Assembly (NCBI RefSeq): GCF_963678635.1 | Contig: NC_087069.1 | Location: 31,410,776-31,474,775 of the forward strand | Source of the DNA: Symsagittifera roscoffensis | Taxonomy: Eukaryota > Xenacoelomorpha > Acoela > Convolutidae | DNA length: 64,000 bases | Direction of reading: 5' to 3' | Shown: positions 26,354-38,202 of the stretch, in pieces | Layout of the letters: every line of letters starts with the position of its first letter | How positions within the stretch are numbered: the first letter of the stretch is position 1 | Notes under the pieces: generated by a model | The model's input: the letters and a program-made list of their open reading frames with translations, nothing else | Database searches by the model: none | Told to the model about the DNA's origin: nothing | Translations under genes and position numbers: made by a program

Positions 26354-29300
26354 CCAATTATAATCACCAACTAAATAACGCGCCCCGAGATTTTTGCGAA
26401 AAAAACTAGAGAAAAACCAAAAATACCATTTTTCTTACCATTCTATTACCATCACACTGAAAACTTACCAATTCTAGTCCCTATCTCAATACATTGTAGA
26501 CTATATACCCAAAGTTAAAACATATCATGGCGGGCAGGAAATCTATAGCGTCTCTTATTACAAGTGATCCGCCATGGGTTCCTTACTTAAGCTCCAACAT
26601 CTACTGCTAATGACACTGCCAAAAAAATTATGTTTCTTCCAATAACTTTAAAACAACTGTCTCAAAAAAACCTCTTCTTGGAAAAACTGTCGAGAAACAG
26701 AGTTTTCAGCGCTAAATGAGATTGCAGACAATGTTTAGCACTAACTAGACCAGTAATAATTTGGTAGACGCATTTTTGAAATGAAACAAATTTTTGGAAC
26801 TCGAAGACTTTGAGTACCCCCATTGGAGCATAAAAAAGATTTAACTCATTTTACTCCTAAAACAAGGCTAATAATGCAACTACTTCAGTTTAAATTAGCC
26901 TATAACAAAAAAAGAGTTTTTTCCCGAAAGAAAAATGAAAGAAAAATCAGATCTGGTGATTCAAACAATCGTGTTATTGTCAAAATCTCAATTATGGTGC
27001 AGTTAGTTCAAGCTAGAAACTCACCTACAAAACTACATTAAAGTGCTCAAACAAAAAAGACATTTTCCTGAACTTTTCTCAATAGATAGCTTTTAAAATT
27101 CTACTCTCAATGCAACTTTAGTTCCTCAATTTCTTTAGATGCTACCATTAGGGCCAGCATGGAAATAAAGTGATGCCAATATTAAGCAAACAAAAAATTA
27201 TAACAACTGAAAGCGGAACTCCCAGAGAAATTCATCGAAATCAAAAATGTTAGTGATAATCAAAAACAAATCAAATAATTCAAATCAGGAAATAATTTCT
27301 AATCGCAAATTAAGCGGACAAAATTAAACAGACAAAGAGCAATCCAATAATTAAATCTTGCAAAAAATATTGTCCCCTTACTGGAATCAAAACAATGATT
27401 TTGTTTTAAAACTAAACATTGACAGGCTTGTGCGACGCCAATAAAATGAGTAGCTGTAACTTGAAGTGCTTGGCTAGGAAGTCATTAACTAGAAACAATT
27501 TCTCGTACTTACGTTCATAATCCCTGCTAATTGCAAGATTAAGAACTAATTGCAACTTAAAGTAGAGAAAACCAAGTAAATGAAAAAGAAAAATTCAATA
27601 AAAAAAAACAGTGATTATAAAGTTTAAATATTGTTCGAATAGTTTGAAATAGACAAAAATCACCGAGGAGAGATTGAACAGACATGAAAAAAGCAGAGAA
27701 ACTACAATTGTTTTTGGTACGGTTATATTTTGCAATTTGCAAAATATAACTGTTTCCTGGCTAGAACCCAAGCAGTGATATTTGTCTTCTGAAGCAAGGA
27801 ATAAATTTTTACGCTATAAGAGTAGCTGTAACTTGGTAAAACAATAAAGTATGCTGAAGAGAACTGTTTTTTTCAGCAAACTTTTTAATGAGAAGAATGT
27901 GAAGTACCTAGGTTGCAGTACCCTTGCTAATCGCAAATTGAAAACGAGTGAACAAAGCAGACAGCAATTTTCAATTAATTGTGATTTTTGCACATAACGT
28001 GTAAAAAAGACATCACACTGATAATTTGATGCAATATAGTTGAATATTCTTAATTTTTGATTTTTAAAAACGATTTTTTCGAATTCTTTTTCAAAATTTC
28101 TTAACAATTTTAAAATCAAGCAGGGAAAAAAAATTTCTGAAAAAGTGGCTGCTTTTAAACTCCTTCAAAATGCTATAACGAGGATTGTTTACCAGGTTCA
28201 TGTGCTAAGAACGCAAATTGAAGAAACGCTAAATTGTTTTTTTTACGGTACGCACTACCTACTTGCACTAATTGACCAGTGTAGCATTGCAAGCAAGCAG
28301 ACAGGAAAAAAAGGAAGCAACTTAGTCCAAAAAAACGGAGAAATTTTCGAAGAAACCAAAACTACGAAACTTCAAACTGTTGTCTGGATTGATGTTCTAT
28401 TTGCGGGAAATACGTCTAGAAAAACATTCGACGGCGTTTAATAAAAGAGGGAAAGAAAATGTTCTCATAAAAATAATTGGTCTTTAAATTCTATTCTGAA
28501 TTTTTTAACGTTTTGTGCGACATAAGTCAAAACCATTTTGAAGAAAAAAAATTTCAGCTAAAAAAATTGAAATTTAGTAAAAACAGAAGACAAGGCTAGT
28601 AGAATTACAAAAAGCATTTACAATGAAAACTGCACTCGGCAAAAAAAAATGCTTAATGCGGCAACTAACGACGTGGCAACTAAGCTGGTAAAAATATAAG
28701 CAGGCAAAAAATAAGCTGACATTTTTTTTGGAACGGAAATAAAATTTTAAACCGAAAAAACTATGTTTTATTTGAAAACAATTGCTGATTGCAATCGTAA
28801 TTACATAAGTTGTGAACATTTTTTCAATTTCACACCCAAATGTGCAATAAAAAGACATTCCTGCCCGTCGAAAAATTTTTGCAAAAACCATTCTTCTTCA
28901 TTTCATTTAGATTACAAGTTCACTATTTTCAATCGAAATTGAAAACAATAGTGCTCGACCAATTGATGGCTTTACAGCATTAGAGTAAAAGCAAATTGAA
29001 ACCATGTTTTTTGACGGTTAGATTTTAAGCACTGCGAAGCAGTATTGTGCAGTTTGTAATTTTAAAGTCTTCCTATAAAGACAAAGGTGCGATACTTTAG
29101 AGGCATTTTTTCAAAACTGTGTTGCAAATTTTTTTGCGCATGTCTTAGCTCTCAATTCCTTTTTTTTCTCTACTTTCTTTATTTTTAGCTTTGCTTGTTT
29201 CGTTATTTTTTATCACTTATAAATTCAACGGTTCGAAATGATCTTGGAATTTAATTATTGTTTTGAAAACTTACATAACACGCACAATATCTCAAAATTC

Positions 29301-30266
29301 ACTTTCAAAACTGGAATTCAGTGAGTTTTTTTTGCTCTATTCTCACAATCGCTCACACGATATAAATAAATACCTTGGGGCTGAAGTTAATGGAAGTTCT
29401 AATAGCTTCATTCCGTTATCGTTTTAAATAGTTTTATGCTTACTTTTGTTTTCAATTCGTTTTACTATTTTCTTGTTAGTCAGGTTGAATACTTGTTGTT
29501 GTCTATCATCGTGAAAAACCATGTATTTAACACAGAGAGGAGAAACAGGGTTTCGCAAAAATTTTGATTCAATTATAACACTGCATTGCCAGAAATTGAT
29601 GCTGAAAAACTTAGAGGGAATCCACTTTTTTTTGAAAAACTAGGCTGGAAAATTAATTGAAAAAAGTCAAAAACACAATATCTTAAATCATTCGGACAAA
29701 GTTAAAAAACAGGCTTAGCAAGCTTCAGAAAAGGTGACCAAACGTCAACCCAGGCGAAGCCATAAAACTTTTTTAAAATAAATTTTTTTTACTCATCCCA
29801 CCTGAAACAAGCAAAAATTGTTAACAAATTCAATCTTAATATCACGCAATCCAAGTTTACTAAGGTGATCTGATATCAACCCGTTTAACCAAAAAAATCA
29901 AAAAAAAATTAAGAATCAGAGGTGGCAAAATTACAAACTTTAGAATTACTTTACCTTATAAAAAAATCTGAATTTGAAAAAAAAACGGAAAATCAACTGC
30001 GAGAAATTAGGACGAAAAACAAAATATTTTTTTTTCAAATCATTTATTTATAGAAGAAACTACTACCTAAAATAATAAAGGTAATTTTATTTGAGTTTTC
30101 AAGAAAGTTATCATCTCAGCAGAACTGAGAATGTCAGCAGAATTGAACTTATCAGCAGGCAATAAAAGAAAAATTTTTTACGTGAGAAAAAATTCTAGGT
30201 CATGATTTCAAGTCACTTGCTCTCGCAAGTGCAACTGCCAAAAACGATTAATCTTATACAAACCAT
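26354..30266. repeat. Array unit 3, distal part with internal deletion
   Basis: This matches unit 1 from about 5740 to 10380, except that about 730 bp are missing at about 27016, where 'gttcaagctag' joins directly to 'aaactcacctac'. The left inverted arm is therefore absent here. The right arm is present from about 29598. The segment contains the least damaged version of the decayed ORF at 28145-28441. Confidence 0.8.
28145..28441 (+). pseudogene. Best-preserved decayed array ORF
   Basis: This is a 98-codon open frame with mixed, protein-like composition, including '...QVHVLRTQIEETLNC' and a hydrophobic stretch '...VVWIDVLFAG'. It is preserved here but frameshifted in units 1, 2 and 5 (8068-8493, 18540-18895, about 56830-57140). 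The upstream codons remain open for several residues, so the initiator is uncertain. I do not recognise the family. It could be a fragment of a transposase or other element-encoded protein, or chance. Confidence 0.3.
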
Positions 30267-32019
30267 CCTTGTTATGATTTCAGACAGATCATCCCTAAAA
30301 AACACACAACTTGGGTAGGTATGTTTTTGAAATATTTTTCTTATAACTTTGGTTTAATTGTTTGTCGGCTTGGTGCAATACTAGGTTTGTGCCTTATCAA
30401 GTTGTGCTTCTGAGGTCCAAACTTCCCTCTCACTTTTTAGAAAATTGATCTGCGTTACGAGCTTTTCACTCTCTTTATTCAATTTACCTCCTAGAGGATT
30501 TAATGAGACAAATTCACATTTATTTTTCTTTGAGAATTTTTTTCCAACCGGCTTATTTTTATTTTGTATATGAATTCCATTGTAAGTAGGGCTGGGAACT
30601 GATTGCTTGATATCAAAACTGTTGAAATTTTCAGATTGACTAAAGCTTTAATCTAATTGGTTGATGTCAAAACTGTTGAAAAATACCTGATAAGTTAAGC
30701 TTGATTTCGATTGGTTGATATCATAACTATTGAAAATTTCAAGGCACCATTCAGATTGGTTCATTTATACTTCAGCTACAACAAATAAAATGAAATCCAT
30801 TCTAACTTTCTCTCACCTTGAAAAACACTGGTCAGGAAATGTGCCGTTTTTATTTACTTTTTTTAGAACACCTGAAACAAGCGAAAATTGTTAACAAAAT
30901 CAATCTTCATATCACGCAATCCAAGTTTACTAAGGTGATCTGATGTCAACCCGTTTAACCAAAAAAATCAAAAAATTTTAAAAAAATCAGAGGTGGCAAA
31001 ATTACAAACTTCAGAAATATTTTACTTTATAAAAAAATCTTAATTTGAAATGAAACAGCCACGAATTGTAAGAAACGGCTTGAAAAATATACCAAATGCT
31101 TATGAAAAAAAAACGGAAAATCAACTGGGAGAAATTAGGACGAAAAACAAAATATTTTTCTTTCAAATCATTTATTTATAGAAAAAACTACTACCTCAAA
31201 TAACAAAGGTAGTTTTATTTGAATTTTCAAGAAAAATATCATCTCAGCAGAACTGGGAATGTCAGCAGAATTGAACTTATCAGCAGGTATTGAAAGAAAA
31301 ATTGTTTACGTGAGAAAAAATTCTAGGTCATGATTTCAAGTCACTTGCTCTCGCAAGTGCAACTGCCAAAACCGATTAATCTGATACAAACCATCCTTGT
31401 TATGATTTCCATCTTAGCAATGATTTCAGACAGATCATCCCTAAAAAACACACAACTTGGGTAGGTATGTTTTTGAAATATTTTTCTTATAACTTTGGTT
31501 TCATTGTTTGTCGGCTAGGTGCAATACTAGGTTTGTGCCTTATCAAGTTGTGCTTCTGAGGTCCAAACTTCCCTCTCACTTTTTAGAAAATTAATCTGCG
31601 TTACGAGCTTCTCACTCTCTATATTCAATTTATCTCCTAGAGGATTTAATGAGACAAATTCACATTTATTTTTCTTTGAGAATTTTTTTCCAACCGGCTC
31701 TTTTTTATTTTGTATAAAAATTCCATTGTAGGTAGGGCTGGGAATTGATTGCTTGATATCGAAACTGTTGAAATTTTCAGATTAACTAAAGCTTTAATCT
31801 GATTGGTTGATGTCAAAACTGTTGAAAAATACCTGATAAGTTAAGCTTGATTTTGATTGACTGATATCATAACTATTGAAAATTTCATGGCTCCATTCAG
31901 ATTGGTTCATTTATTTTTCAGCTACAACAAATAAAATGAAATCCATTCTAACTTTCTCTCACCTTGAAAAAAACTGGTCAGGAAATGTGCCGTTTTTATT
32001 TACTTTTTTTTTTTCATTT

Positions 32020-32379
32020 TTAAGGGCCATTCAAGGCTCCTACTAAAATTTTTAGGACTTTTGAAATCTTCCATTTGTTCTCTAGTTCTTTCTTGATATG
32101 ATGAGTTGAAAAAAAAACAAAAGAGTTACATGTCGTGAGTGTGGTAGAGACTATACATATATAAAAATGCATCAAAACATCGTAAGACCGGTGGCGTTTA
32201 GAAGTGTCAGTAATGAAATTTTCATACATATAGCAGCGAGGAACTGAGGATTCATATGAAAAAGCTGCATTTTTCTTGTCAAAATAATTTTCTGCGTGTT
32301 GACAGAAAACACATTCAGCAGACTCCAAAAACACTTGACGAAATGGAAAACTAAAAATAAACAAAATCAAACATAGCAA
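32020..32379 (-). pseudogene. Short minus-strand ORF repeated in array units
   Basis: This is a 119-codon frame beginning with a hydrophobic, signal-like stretch ('MLCLILFIFSFPF'), then a Cys/His-containing middle. Shorter versions occur at 3570-3854, 13895-14194, 22478-22732 and 24913-25167, differing by indels and by deletion of the middle. The variable length and lack of any family resemblance argue against a working gene. Repetition alone explains its recurrence. Confidence 0.2.
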
Positions 32380-35300
32380 AAATTACTATTATACTTTATA
32401 CTGAGTCTGGAAAAATCTAGAAAATTATACAATTTTGATAATGTTGCTTTTTTTCATATGTTCTGATTGATGATAGAACTAGCAACATCGAGTTCAAATT
32501 ATCGTGAAATTGTCGTTTTAAATCGATCCAAAATTCTTTAACCTACAGTGACAACTTCAATGGTGGCTTGCTTACAGGGATTCTATTTTGTTAAAATTGC
32601 AGTAAAAGCATATACTATGAAAAATTGAGTCGAAACGTATTTGTTCCCATTTTTTTAAGTACATCATTGAGAATCATAATGAGAATCATATTTTTTTCTA
32701 TGGTTTTCCAACAACTTTAGAAAAAAATTAATAAATGACGATTAGAGAAAAATAGGATGTTTTGCTAGAAATTCCAGATAACCAATTAGATGTTTTTGAA
32801 CTGAAAGTGACTTCAAAAATCTAAAGGAAAACAGTTGATTATACAGTTATGCTTGATATTAGTGAACGTTCGTTGAAATGATACAATTTTCCATTGAAAA
32901 GTCATATTTTGAGTAAATTTTTATTCTTATGGGATTGGAAAACACTCAAATGTTGAGATGGTAGATCGAGCAGAAACCAAGAAAATGTTAATTTTTAGTT
33001 TACAGGAAAAAAAATGAAATTCTTTTTGATTATTTGTGAAAATTGAAAAAAATGTTCTTGATTTTCAGTTATGAAAAATAGCCTAAGAAAAAATCGAAAG
33101 TCAAAATTTTCAAATATAGACATCGATAAGATTTTCATCAGGTATTGTTTCTATCGTTATATGAGTTAAGTGAAGTTTTTAGAGTTTTCAAGCAGAGCGC
33201 TTTCATATTTAATCTAAGTGAATTTTTAGAGTTTTCAAGCAGAGCGCTTTCATATTTAATTAGGAGACGAAAATATTGGTTAAGTGATACCATTTTTGCG
33301 ATAAAAGTGCTAATTTTCTTGCAAAAAGAGTTCTTTTGGAGGAAAGCTGATAAAGCAGAAGTCAAAATCTGCGTTCACGTTATATATTTATTTGAATTTT
33401 CAAAGAATAACTAGTGCAAAGCTCTGCTGTATAAATAGCTTTGAGAAATAACAAGGCTCATTGAGGACTATAACAGATGAATATGTGAACAACTTCTGAT
33501 AATTGGAAAAGTGTACACATTCACCAATTTTTGTTATAAAACAGATACAGTTTTTGAAACTTGACATAGAAAATTCATATACGAACCTAATATAATAAAT
33601 AAGATAAAAACTTGGATAAAATATGTAATCACTTAAAATTATCAGACAATTAAATATTTCATAGAAATCACGCTTGCTTTTTTTTGAAATTGTATATATT
33701 TTCATTTTAATTTTGTCTCTTCCGAATGAATTTTGACAAATCTTAATTATCTAAATAAAAATCTAAGCTAAAATCGAAATATAGAAACTTCAACTATATT
33801 TGAAAACTAATATTGCAATTAATTTTTTGAACTGATATTGCTTAGAACATAGAGCAGAGAGGTCTACTAGGACAGCAAAACAGTAGCCAAGTAGATATAG
33901 AGCGTAGCAAAGATAAGTTTTGGGCAGATGTTGAATCTAATTTGATGATTTTGTACGTAACAGATTTCACATTCGTAAACTTTTTCCGAGTATTCCGCGT
34001 TTCAGCATAGTTTCAGGTGGTAAGAGCTTTGTTTTCAAAAAATTTATCCAGTAACTTAGTTAATAGACCAAATTACATCAATTTGTATCGTGTTTTGAAG
34101 GTTCTTTGACAAAAATTTCAAAATTCTTTCATATAAAATCTCAAATTTTGCGCATAAAATTTTACCATTGACTTACCCTGATCCAAAAAATATAATGTAT
34201 AACGTTCATTACACAATCTACACGTAATAAACCAATTATAATCACCAACTAAATAACGCGCCCCGAGATTTTTGCAAAAAAAACTAGAGAAAAACCAAAA
34301 ATACCATTTTTCTTACCATTCTATTACCATCACACTGAAAACTTACCAATTCTAGTCCCTATCTCAATACATTGTAGACTATATACCCAAAGTTAAAACA
34401 TATCATGGCGGGCAGGAAATCTATAGCGTCTCTTATTACAAGTGATCCGCCATGGGTTCCTTACTTAAGCTCCAACATCTACTGCTAATGACACTGCCAA
34501 AAAAATTATGTTTCTTCCAATAACTTTAAAACAACTGTCTCAAAAAAACCTCTTCTTGGAAAAACTGTCGAGAAACAGAGTTTTCAGCGCTAAATGAGAT
34601 TGCAGACAATGTTTAGCACTAACTAGACCAATAATAATTTGGTAGACGCATTTTTGAAATGAAACAAATTTTTGGAACTCGAAGACTTTGAGTACCCCCA
34701 TTGGAGCATAAAAAAGATTTAACTCATTTTACTCCTAAAACAAGGCTAATAATGCAACTACGTCGGTTTAAATTAGCCTAAAACAAAAAAAGAGTTTTTT
34801 CCCGAAAGAAAAATGAAAGAAAAATCAGATCTGGTGATTCAAACAATCGTGTTATTGTCAAAATCTCAATTATGGTGCAGTTAGTTCAAGCTAGACAAAA
34901 ATCCTGCTTAAAAATTGAAGGGATTTAAAATAAGCAGAAAAGGTGCAGTATAAAAAATAAGTTTTTCAGCCGAGGTGTGCAGCAGAACAACCCAGTGGAC
35001 AGATATTTAAAGCGAAAAAGTGTAGTACCCGAATGCAATCTTTTTAAGCTGAAAAGTCTACATTTCTCATTGGATAACTTTCATGAACCTCAAAAGCACA
35101 TTTTGACAAGACACAAACTTATTATTGCACCTAGCCGACAAGAAATTAAGAAAGTTATTATAAGAAAACGTTCTAATAAACTTATTTCAAAAAAAATACC
35201 AACGGAAATTGTGTTTGGGTTCAACTGTCTTGCAAAAAAAAAAATCTTTTTAGGGATGATCTGCCTGGAATCAACTCTTAGGCAGAAATAATAACAAAGA

Positions 35301-35442
35301 TTGCTTGTATCATATTAGCGAGAGCAAGTGACTTGAAATCAAGAGCTAGGATTTTTTCTCCAGAAAACAATTTTTTTTAATACCTGCTGATATGTTCAAT
35401 TAGTTTTGTAGCTTGATTTTTCAAAAAAAAAGTGGATTCCCT

Positions 35443-35446
35443 CTAA
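35443..35446. repeat. Target site duplication, left (ctaa)
   Basis: The left flank 'gattccctctaa' and the right flank 'ctaatcttttcag' share ctaa. The sister unit reads 'gattccctctaatcttttc' with a single ctaa. A 4-bp duplication is typical of several gypsy-group integrases. Confidence 0.9.
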
Positions 35447-35561
35447 TGGAACCTGATCTAAACTACATTTTATGATTGGATAAATTAGATATTTTACCAA
35501 TGTAAAGTATTTAATATTAACCAATCATGATCCATCTGACTAACAATCCACTTATTTGTAA

Positions 35562-35589
35562 GTGCTGAAATTACTTGTAATTTCAGCAC
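35562..35589. promoter_or_regulatory. Perfect palindrome in the LTR
   Basis: The arms gtgctgaaattac and gtaatttcagcac are perfectly complementary and separated by two bases. In RNA they would form a stem of at least 12 bp with a 4-base loop. The palindrome is identical in the 3' LTR at 53693-53720. It may be a dyad for a DNA-binding factor or an RNA hairpin near the end of the transcript. The function is inferred, not shown. Confidence 0.6.
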
Positions 35590-35650
35590 CAGAGAGATTT
35601 GAATTTAACTTAGAAATTAGTTGACTCTCCAAGAAGACTTCAGCAGCCGC

Positions 35651-35656
35651 AATAAA
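35651..35656 (+). promoter_or_regulatory. Candidate polyadenylation signal in the LTR
   Basis: AATAAA occurs within 'ccgcaataaaccag' and is repeated in the 3' LTR at 53782-53787, where it would act. It lies upstream of the TATA-like motif, so transcript redundancy would be short unless the real start is elsewhere. Confidence 0.4.
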
Positions 35657-35718
35657 CCAGTATACCCTAGATCTATTGAGCCTAGCAGAGACTAGTTAAA
35701 CAACCTGAGACTAGATAG

Positions 35719-35726
35719 TATAAGAG
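35719..35726 (+). promoter_or_regulatory. Candidate TATA box of the LTR promoter
   Basis: 'tataagag' lies 130 bp before the LTR end, leaving room for a transcription start near 35745-35760. It is conserved in the 3' LTR (53850-53857). It was chosen by motif only. Confidence 0.35.
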
Positions 35727-35858
35727 TAAGATTAGGATTGGTATTAGACTAAGAAGTTGCACGAATCTATCCGGCCGAAAATAAGATAGCGTGACGAGCG
35801 GACGGTGTACCCTATCCGAAATTACTCTATGAGATAACCACCTCGGTTATAACTCATC

Positions 35859-35876
35859 TGGTGCGACCATAAGTCT
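35859..35876 (+). promoter_or_regulatory. Primer binding site (tRNA-primed)
   Basis: Two bases after the terminal CA of the 5' LTR comes 'tggtgcgaccataagtct'. It starts with TGG, the complement of the CCA end of a tRNA, at the usual spacing for reverse-transcription priming. I could not match the following bases confidently to a specific tRNA. Confidence 0.7.
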
Positions 35877-37106
35877 CGAACAAGACCTTAATAGCTTAGA
35901 ATTAGCCAAAAATAGATTAGAATTTAGACAAAACATTTTTAAAATGTTACACGACGATAATTTAATCGAAATGTCTCTACGACTCAATAGATCAAAGCCA
36001 ATATTCCGAACGATAAGAGAACTATCCGGAATTGCAAGAAGACCTTGAACCAGAGACGACATACGACAAAGTAGAAACTTACCATATAGTTATATGATAG
36101 TTCGGCAAAAGCCAACACAAACTTTTGTATTTAGAATACTACTAGCAATGAATTTAGATTTTCATTTGCAAACATAAAATCTTGAAGTCAATCTTCAAAA
36201 TCATTTCAGGCGCTAAACAAAATTATTAATATACAATAACGATTGATAAAAAGATCTCAGATCGTTTTCCTAAATTCTACAGTAATATACAAAACATGTT
36301 TGAAAAATATTTATTGAAAAATCAGAATAAAAATTAGTAGCATGACAATAAATGGTTATGTAATCATAAATCATCCTGTTGTTCCAGCTTCATCACCTAA
36401 ACATAACAGCATTCATAAGCTCACTAATATCATAAAAACACTAAATTTTTTCTCTACACAAATTTAAATCATTTTAAACTTAAATTCACTTAAATTTAAA
36501 ATCAGATCATCAAGGCTCATCCTTGGATCTTAAATCATTTTCTATTTAATTAAATTTAAAACTTGATCATCAAGGCCTATCCTTGGATCAAAAAGAACAA
36601 TTTTGTTCTCCCCCACCCACTTAGCTAGTGTCTAACGACCTCAAACGTCGATTCACTATCCAACCCTTTCTAAAAACCAAGGACTAACAGAAATTTTTGA
36701 ACAAAACTAATCATTCAAATTAGGATAAACAGTGAAGAACTTCGGTTATTCATCCTTCACTTGATCCCCCATCTTACCATACCCAGGATAAATCTTAGAC
36801 TTAGTAAGTTTAAAATAGTATCTAACGAACTACTCGCGTTCTAATTATACCTGAACCTTGTGGATCGATTTACTATTCTCCAACCCTTGAACACAATCAC
36901 TACCCTTAAGTAAGATTAAGTAAGTTAACACCTTAGCTTATACTAGCCACGAGAAAGTATAAAATCATTCTTCGGAAACGATATACTTTTCTCTCCAACC
37001 CTGAACAAATAGACCCAGGTTAAGCTAACCAAAAAATCGTAAGGACTAACAGTCTAAGAAAATAGAAATCATTTAACAACCCTTTGCATCCGTCATCCTA
37101 AACCTT
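35877..37106 (+). other. Long untranslated leader of the element
   Basis: About 1.2 kb without a convincing ORF. It contains repeated modules. A 25-base hairpin-forming unit (caagg...ccttg) occurs near 36505 and again near 36566. Three degenerate repeats with the form cgat-x-tact-x-ccaaccct lie at 36649-36667, 36866-36888 and 36979-37006. 'ggactaacag' occurs near 36681 and 37041. Such structured leaders often hold RNA dimerisation and packaging signals, but that role is only inferred. Confidence 0.6.
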
Positions 37107-37574
37107 ATGTCATTTAAAAACCTAGGAAATAAACAAACAATCGTTTTACACAATTGTGAAATAGATAACAAAAAATACGACCTTGTAATCACACCTCATA
37201 CACAAACAGTTGGATACATTAGAACAAAACGACAAACACTAAAAAGAAAAATAATAACCAAACAAAGACAAATTACACGAAAAAGATTTTCCAAAAACCG
37301 AAACGCATTTTCAGAATCAGAAACCAGCAGTTTAGACGAACTTTACAAATTAAAAGAATCTATAGATAAAAATTTCCCCATTCACGATCAATTATATTTT
37401 TCCGACTCAGAAACAACTTCAAATTCATCAAAAAGAGGAAAAAGAAGAATAAAAAAGCAATATAAACACAAACCAGTACATTTATACAATTGGAATCAAC
37501 CAATTAGACACATTGATAATTACATATTAACAGTCATCAAACGAAAAAATGAGCGCAACACACACCCCAGGTGA
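37107..37574 (+). CDS. Accessory ORF A, basic protein (155 aa), unknown function
   Basis: This is the first ORF after the leader, with an ATG start. The product has a short N-terminal part with 'IVLHNCEIDNKKYDLVITPH', a strongly basic middle (about residues 40-60, many Lys/Arg), an acidic Ser/Glu segment (about 70-80), and a second basic cluster '...KRGKRRIKKQYKHK' near residue 115 that could act as a nuclear localisation or RNA-binding signal. It overlaps ORF B by 26 bases in a different frame, so the two are probably translated from related transcripts. An ORF ahead of gag is unusual for gypsy elements. I do not recognise a family. A regulatory role is a guess from charge and position. Confidence 0.6.
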   Translation: MSFKNLGNKQTIVLHNCEIDNKKYDLVITPHTQTVGYIRTKRQTLKRKIITKQRQITRKRFSKNRNAFSESETSSLDELYKLKESIDKNFPIHDQLYFSDSETTSNSSKRGKRRIKKQYKHKPVHLYNWNQPIRHIDNYILTVIKRKNERNTHPR

Positions 37575-38202
37575 AGAAAGTCCAGATGATGATGATATCT
37601 TCCCCTTTATCGTAGATGCAACCACTGATAGAGGACAGCATATAGTTTGCAAAAATTTACTCTTAAATTTGTTTGAACCCGGAATCAGTCCATGTAAAAC
37701 AGAGTTCCCAGATGTAAAAATCAAAAGACAAATTATCGATCACTATTTGAAAGATATATGCAACTTAACACAACAATACGGAATCTACTCCATAGAATTC
37801 AGCTCACCAAACCAAAATCACAGCAAATATGTAATTCAAACAGACGACCTTGATTTAGAATTTTCAAAAGTATTCTCAGAATATATAAAAAGCATACAAT
37901 ATCATAACTCACAAAGAGCAAACTCCATATTCACCAATGAAGTTTTTGCAATAATATATAGTTATATCTCAATATTAGAAAACGAAATCCCAATCCCAAA
38001 TGTCTCACCGACAGAAACATCTAAACACATAAGAGTACGACATGAAATCACACTACTCTCTAGTTTTATAAATATAATTAAAGAAAATTTCACGAAAGAT
38101 GAAGTTTCACAACATACAAAACACGACTTACAAAAAATTTTGGCATGGTTCATAATAGATTATTTCACACATAATATTGATTTAATTTCGAAAAAATTTT
38201 AG
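37549..38202 (+). CDS. Accessory ORF B (217 aa), unknown function, probably continued in the next frame
   Basis: It has an ATG start within the end of ORF A. The N-terminus is acidic (four Asp at residues 13-16), followed by a mixed alpha/beta-looking region with 'KNLLLNLFEPGISPC' and a C-terminal part rich in Ile, Phe and Lys ('...LAWFIIDYFTHNIDL'). It ends at TAG 38200-38202, directly after the run aaaaaatttt. The +1 frame becomes open at 38186 and stays open for 1.1 kb, so the two frames overlap by only 17 bases. Either this is a +1 frameshift product or a single-base indel has split a longer protein. No family was recognised. Confidence 0.6.
   Translation: MSATHTPGEESPDDDDIFPFIVDATTDRGQHIVCKNLLLNLFEPGISPCKTEFPDVKIKRQIIDHYLKDICNLTQQYGIYSIEFSSPNQNHSKYVIQTDDLDLEFSKVFSEYIKSIQYHNSQRANSIFTNEVFAIIYSYISILENEIPIPNVSPTETSKHIRVRHEITLLSSFINIIKENFTKDEVSQHTKHDLQKILAWFIIDYFTHNIDLISKKF

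Larger units (their letters stand above)
30267..35446. repeat. Array unit 4, left of the LTR element
   Basis: This is the same rearranged start as unit 3: inverted left-arm fragment, then the 3205-3485 equivalent, the unit-end block, and the 'ggtagggctggga' block again at about 31730. It continues collinear with unit 1 to the equivalent of about 6940. It is interrupted at 35446 by the LTR retroelement, immediately after 'gattccctctaa'. It keeps the 3640-3820-equivalent segment that the 2435-bp repeats have lost. Confidence 0.8.
35447..35856 (+). repeat. 5' LTR (410 bp)
   Basis: It begins 'tggaacctgatctaaact' and ends 'cggttataactca'. It matches 53578-53987 at all but two positions by eye. 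It contains a 28-base perfect palindrome (35562-35589), an AATAAA at 35651 and a TATA-like 'tataagag' at 35719. The order of these signals makes the U3/R/U5 limits uncertain. Confidence 0.95.

Noticed and set aside
1-35446. CRISPR array or bacterial repeat region
   Set aside because: The repeats are kilobases long with no short repeat/spacer pattern, and the window is clearly eukaryotic.
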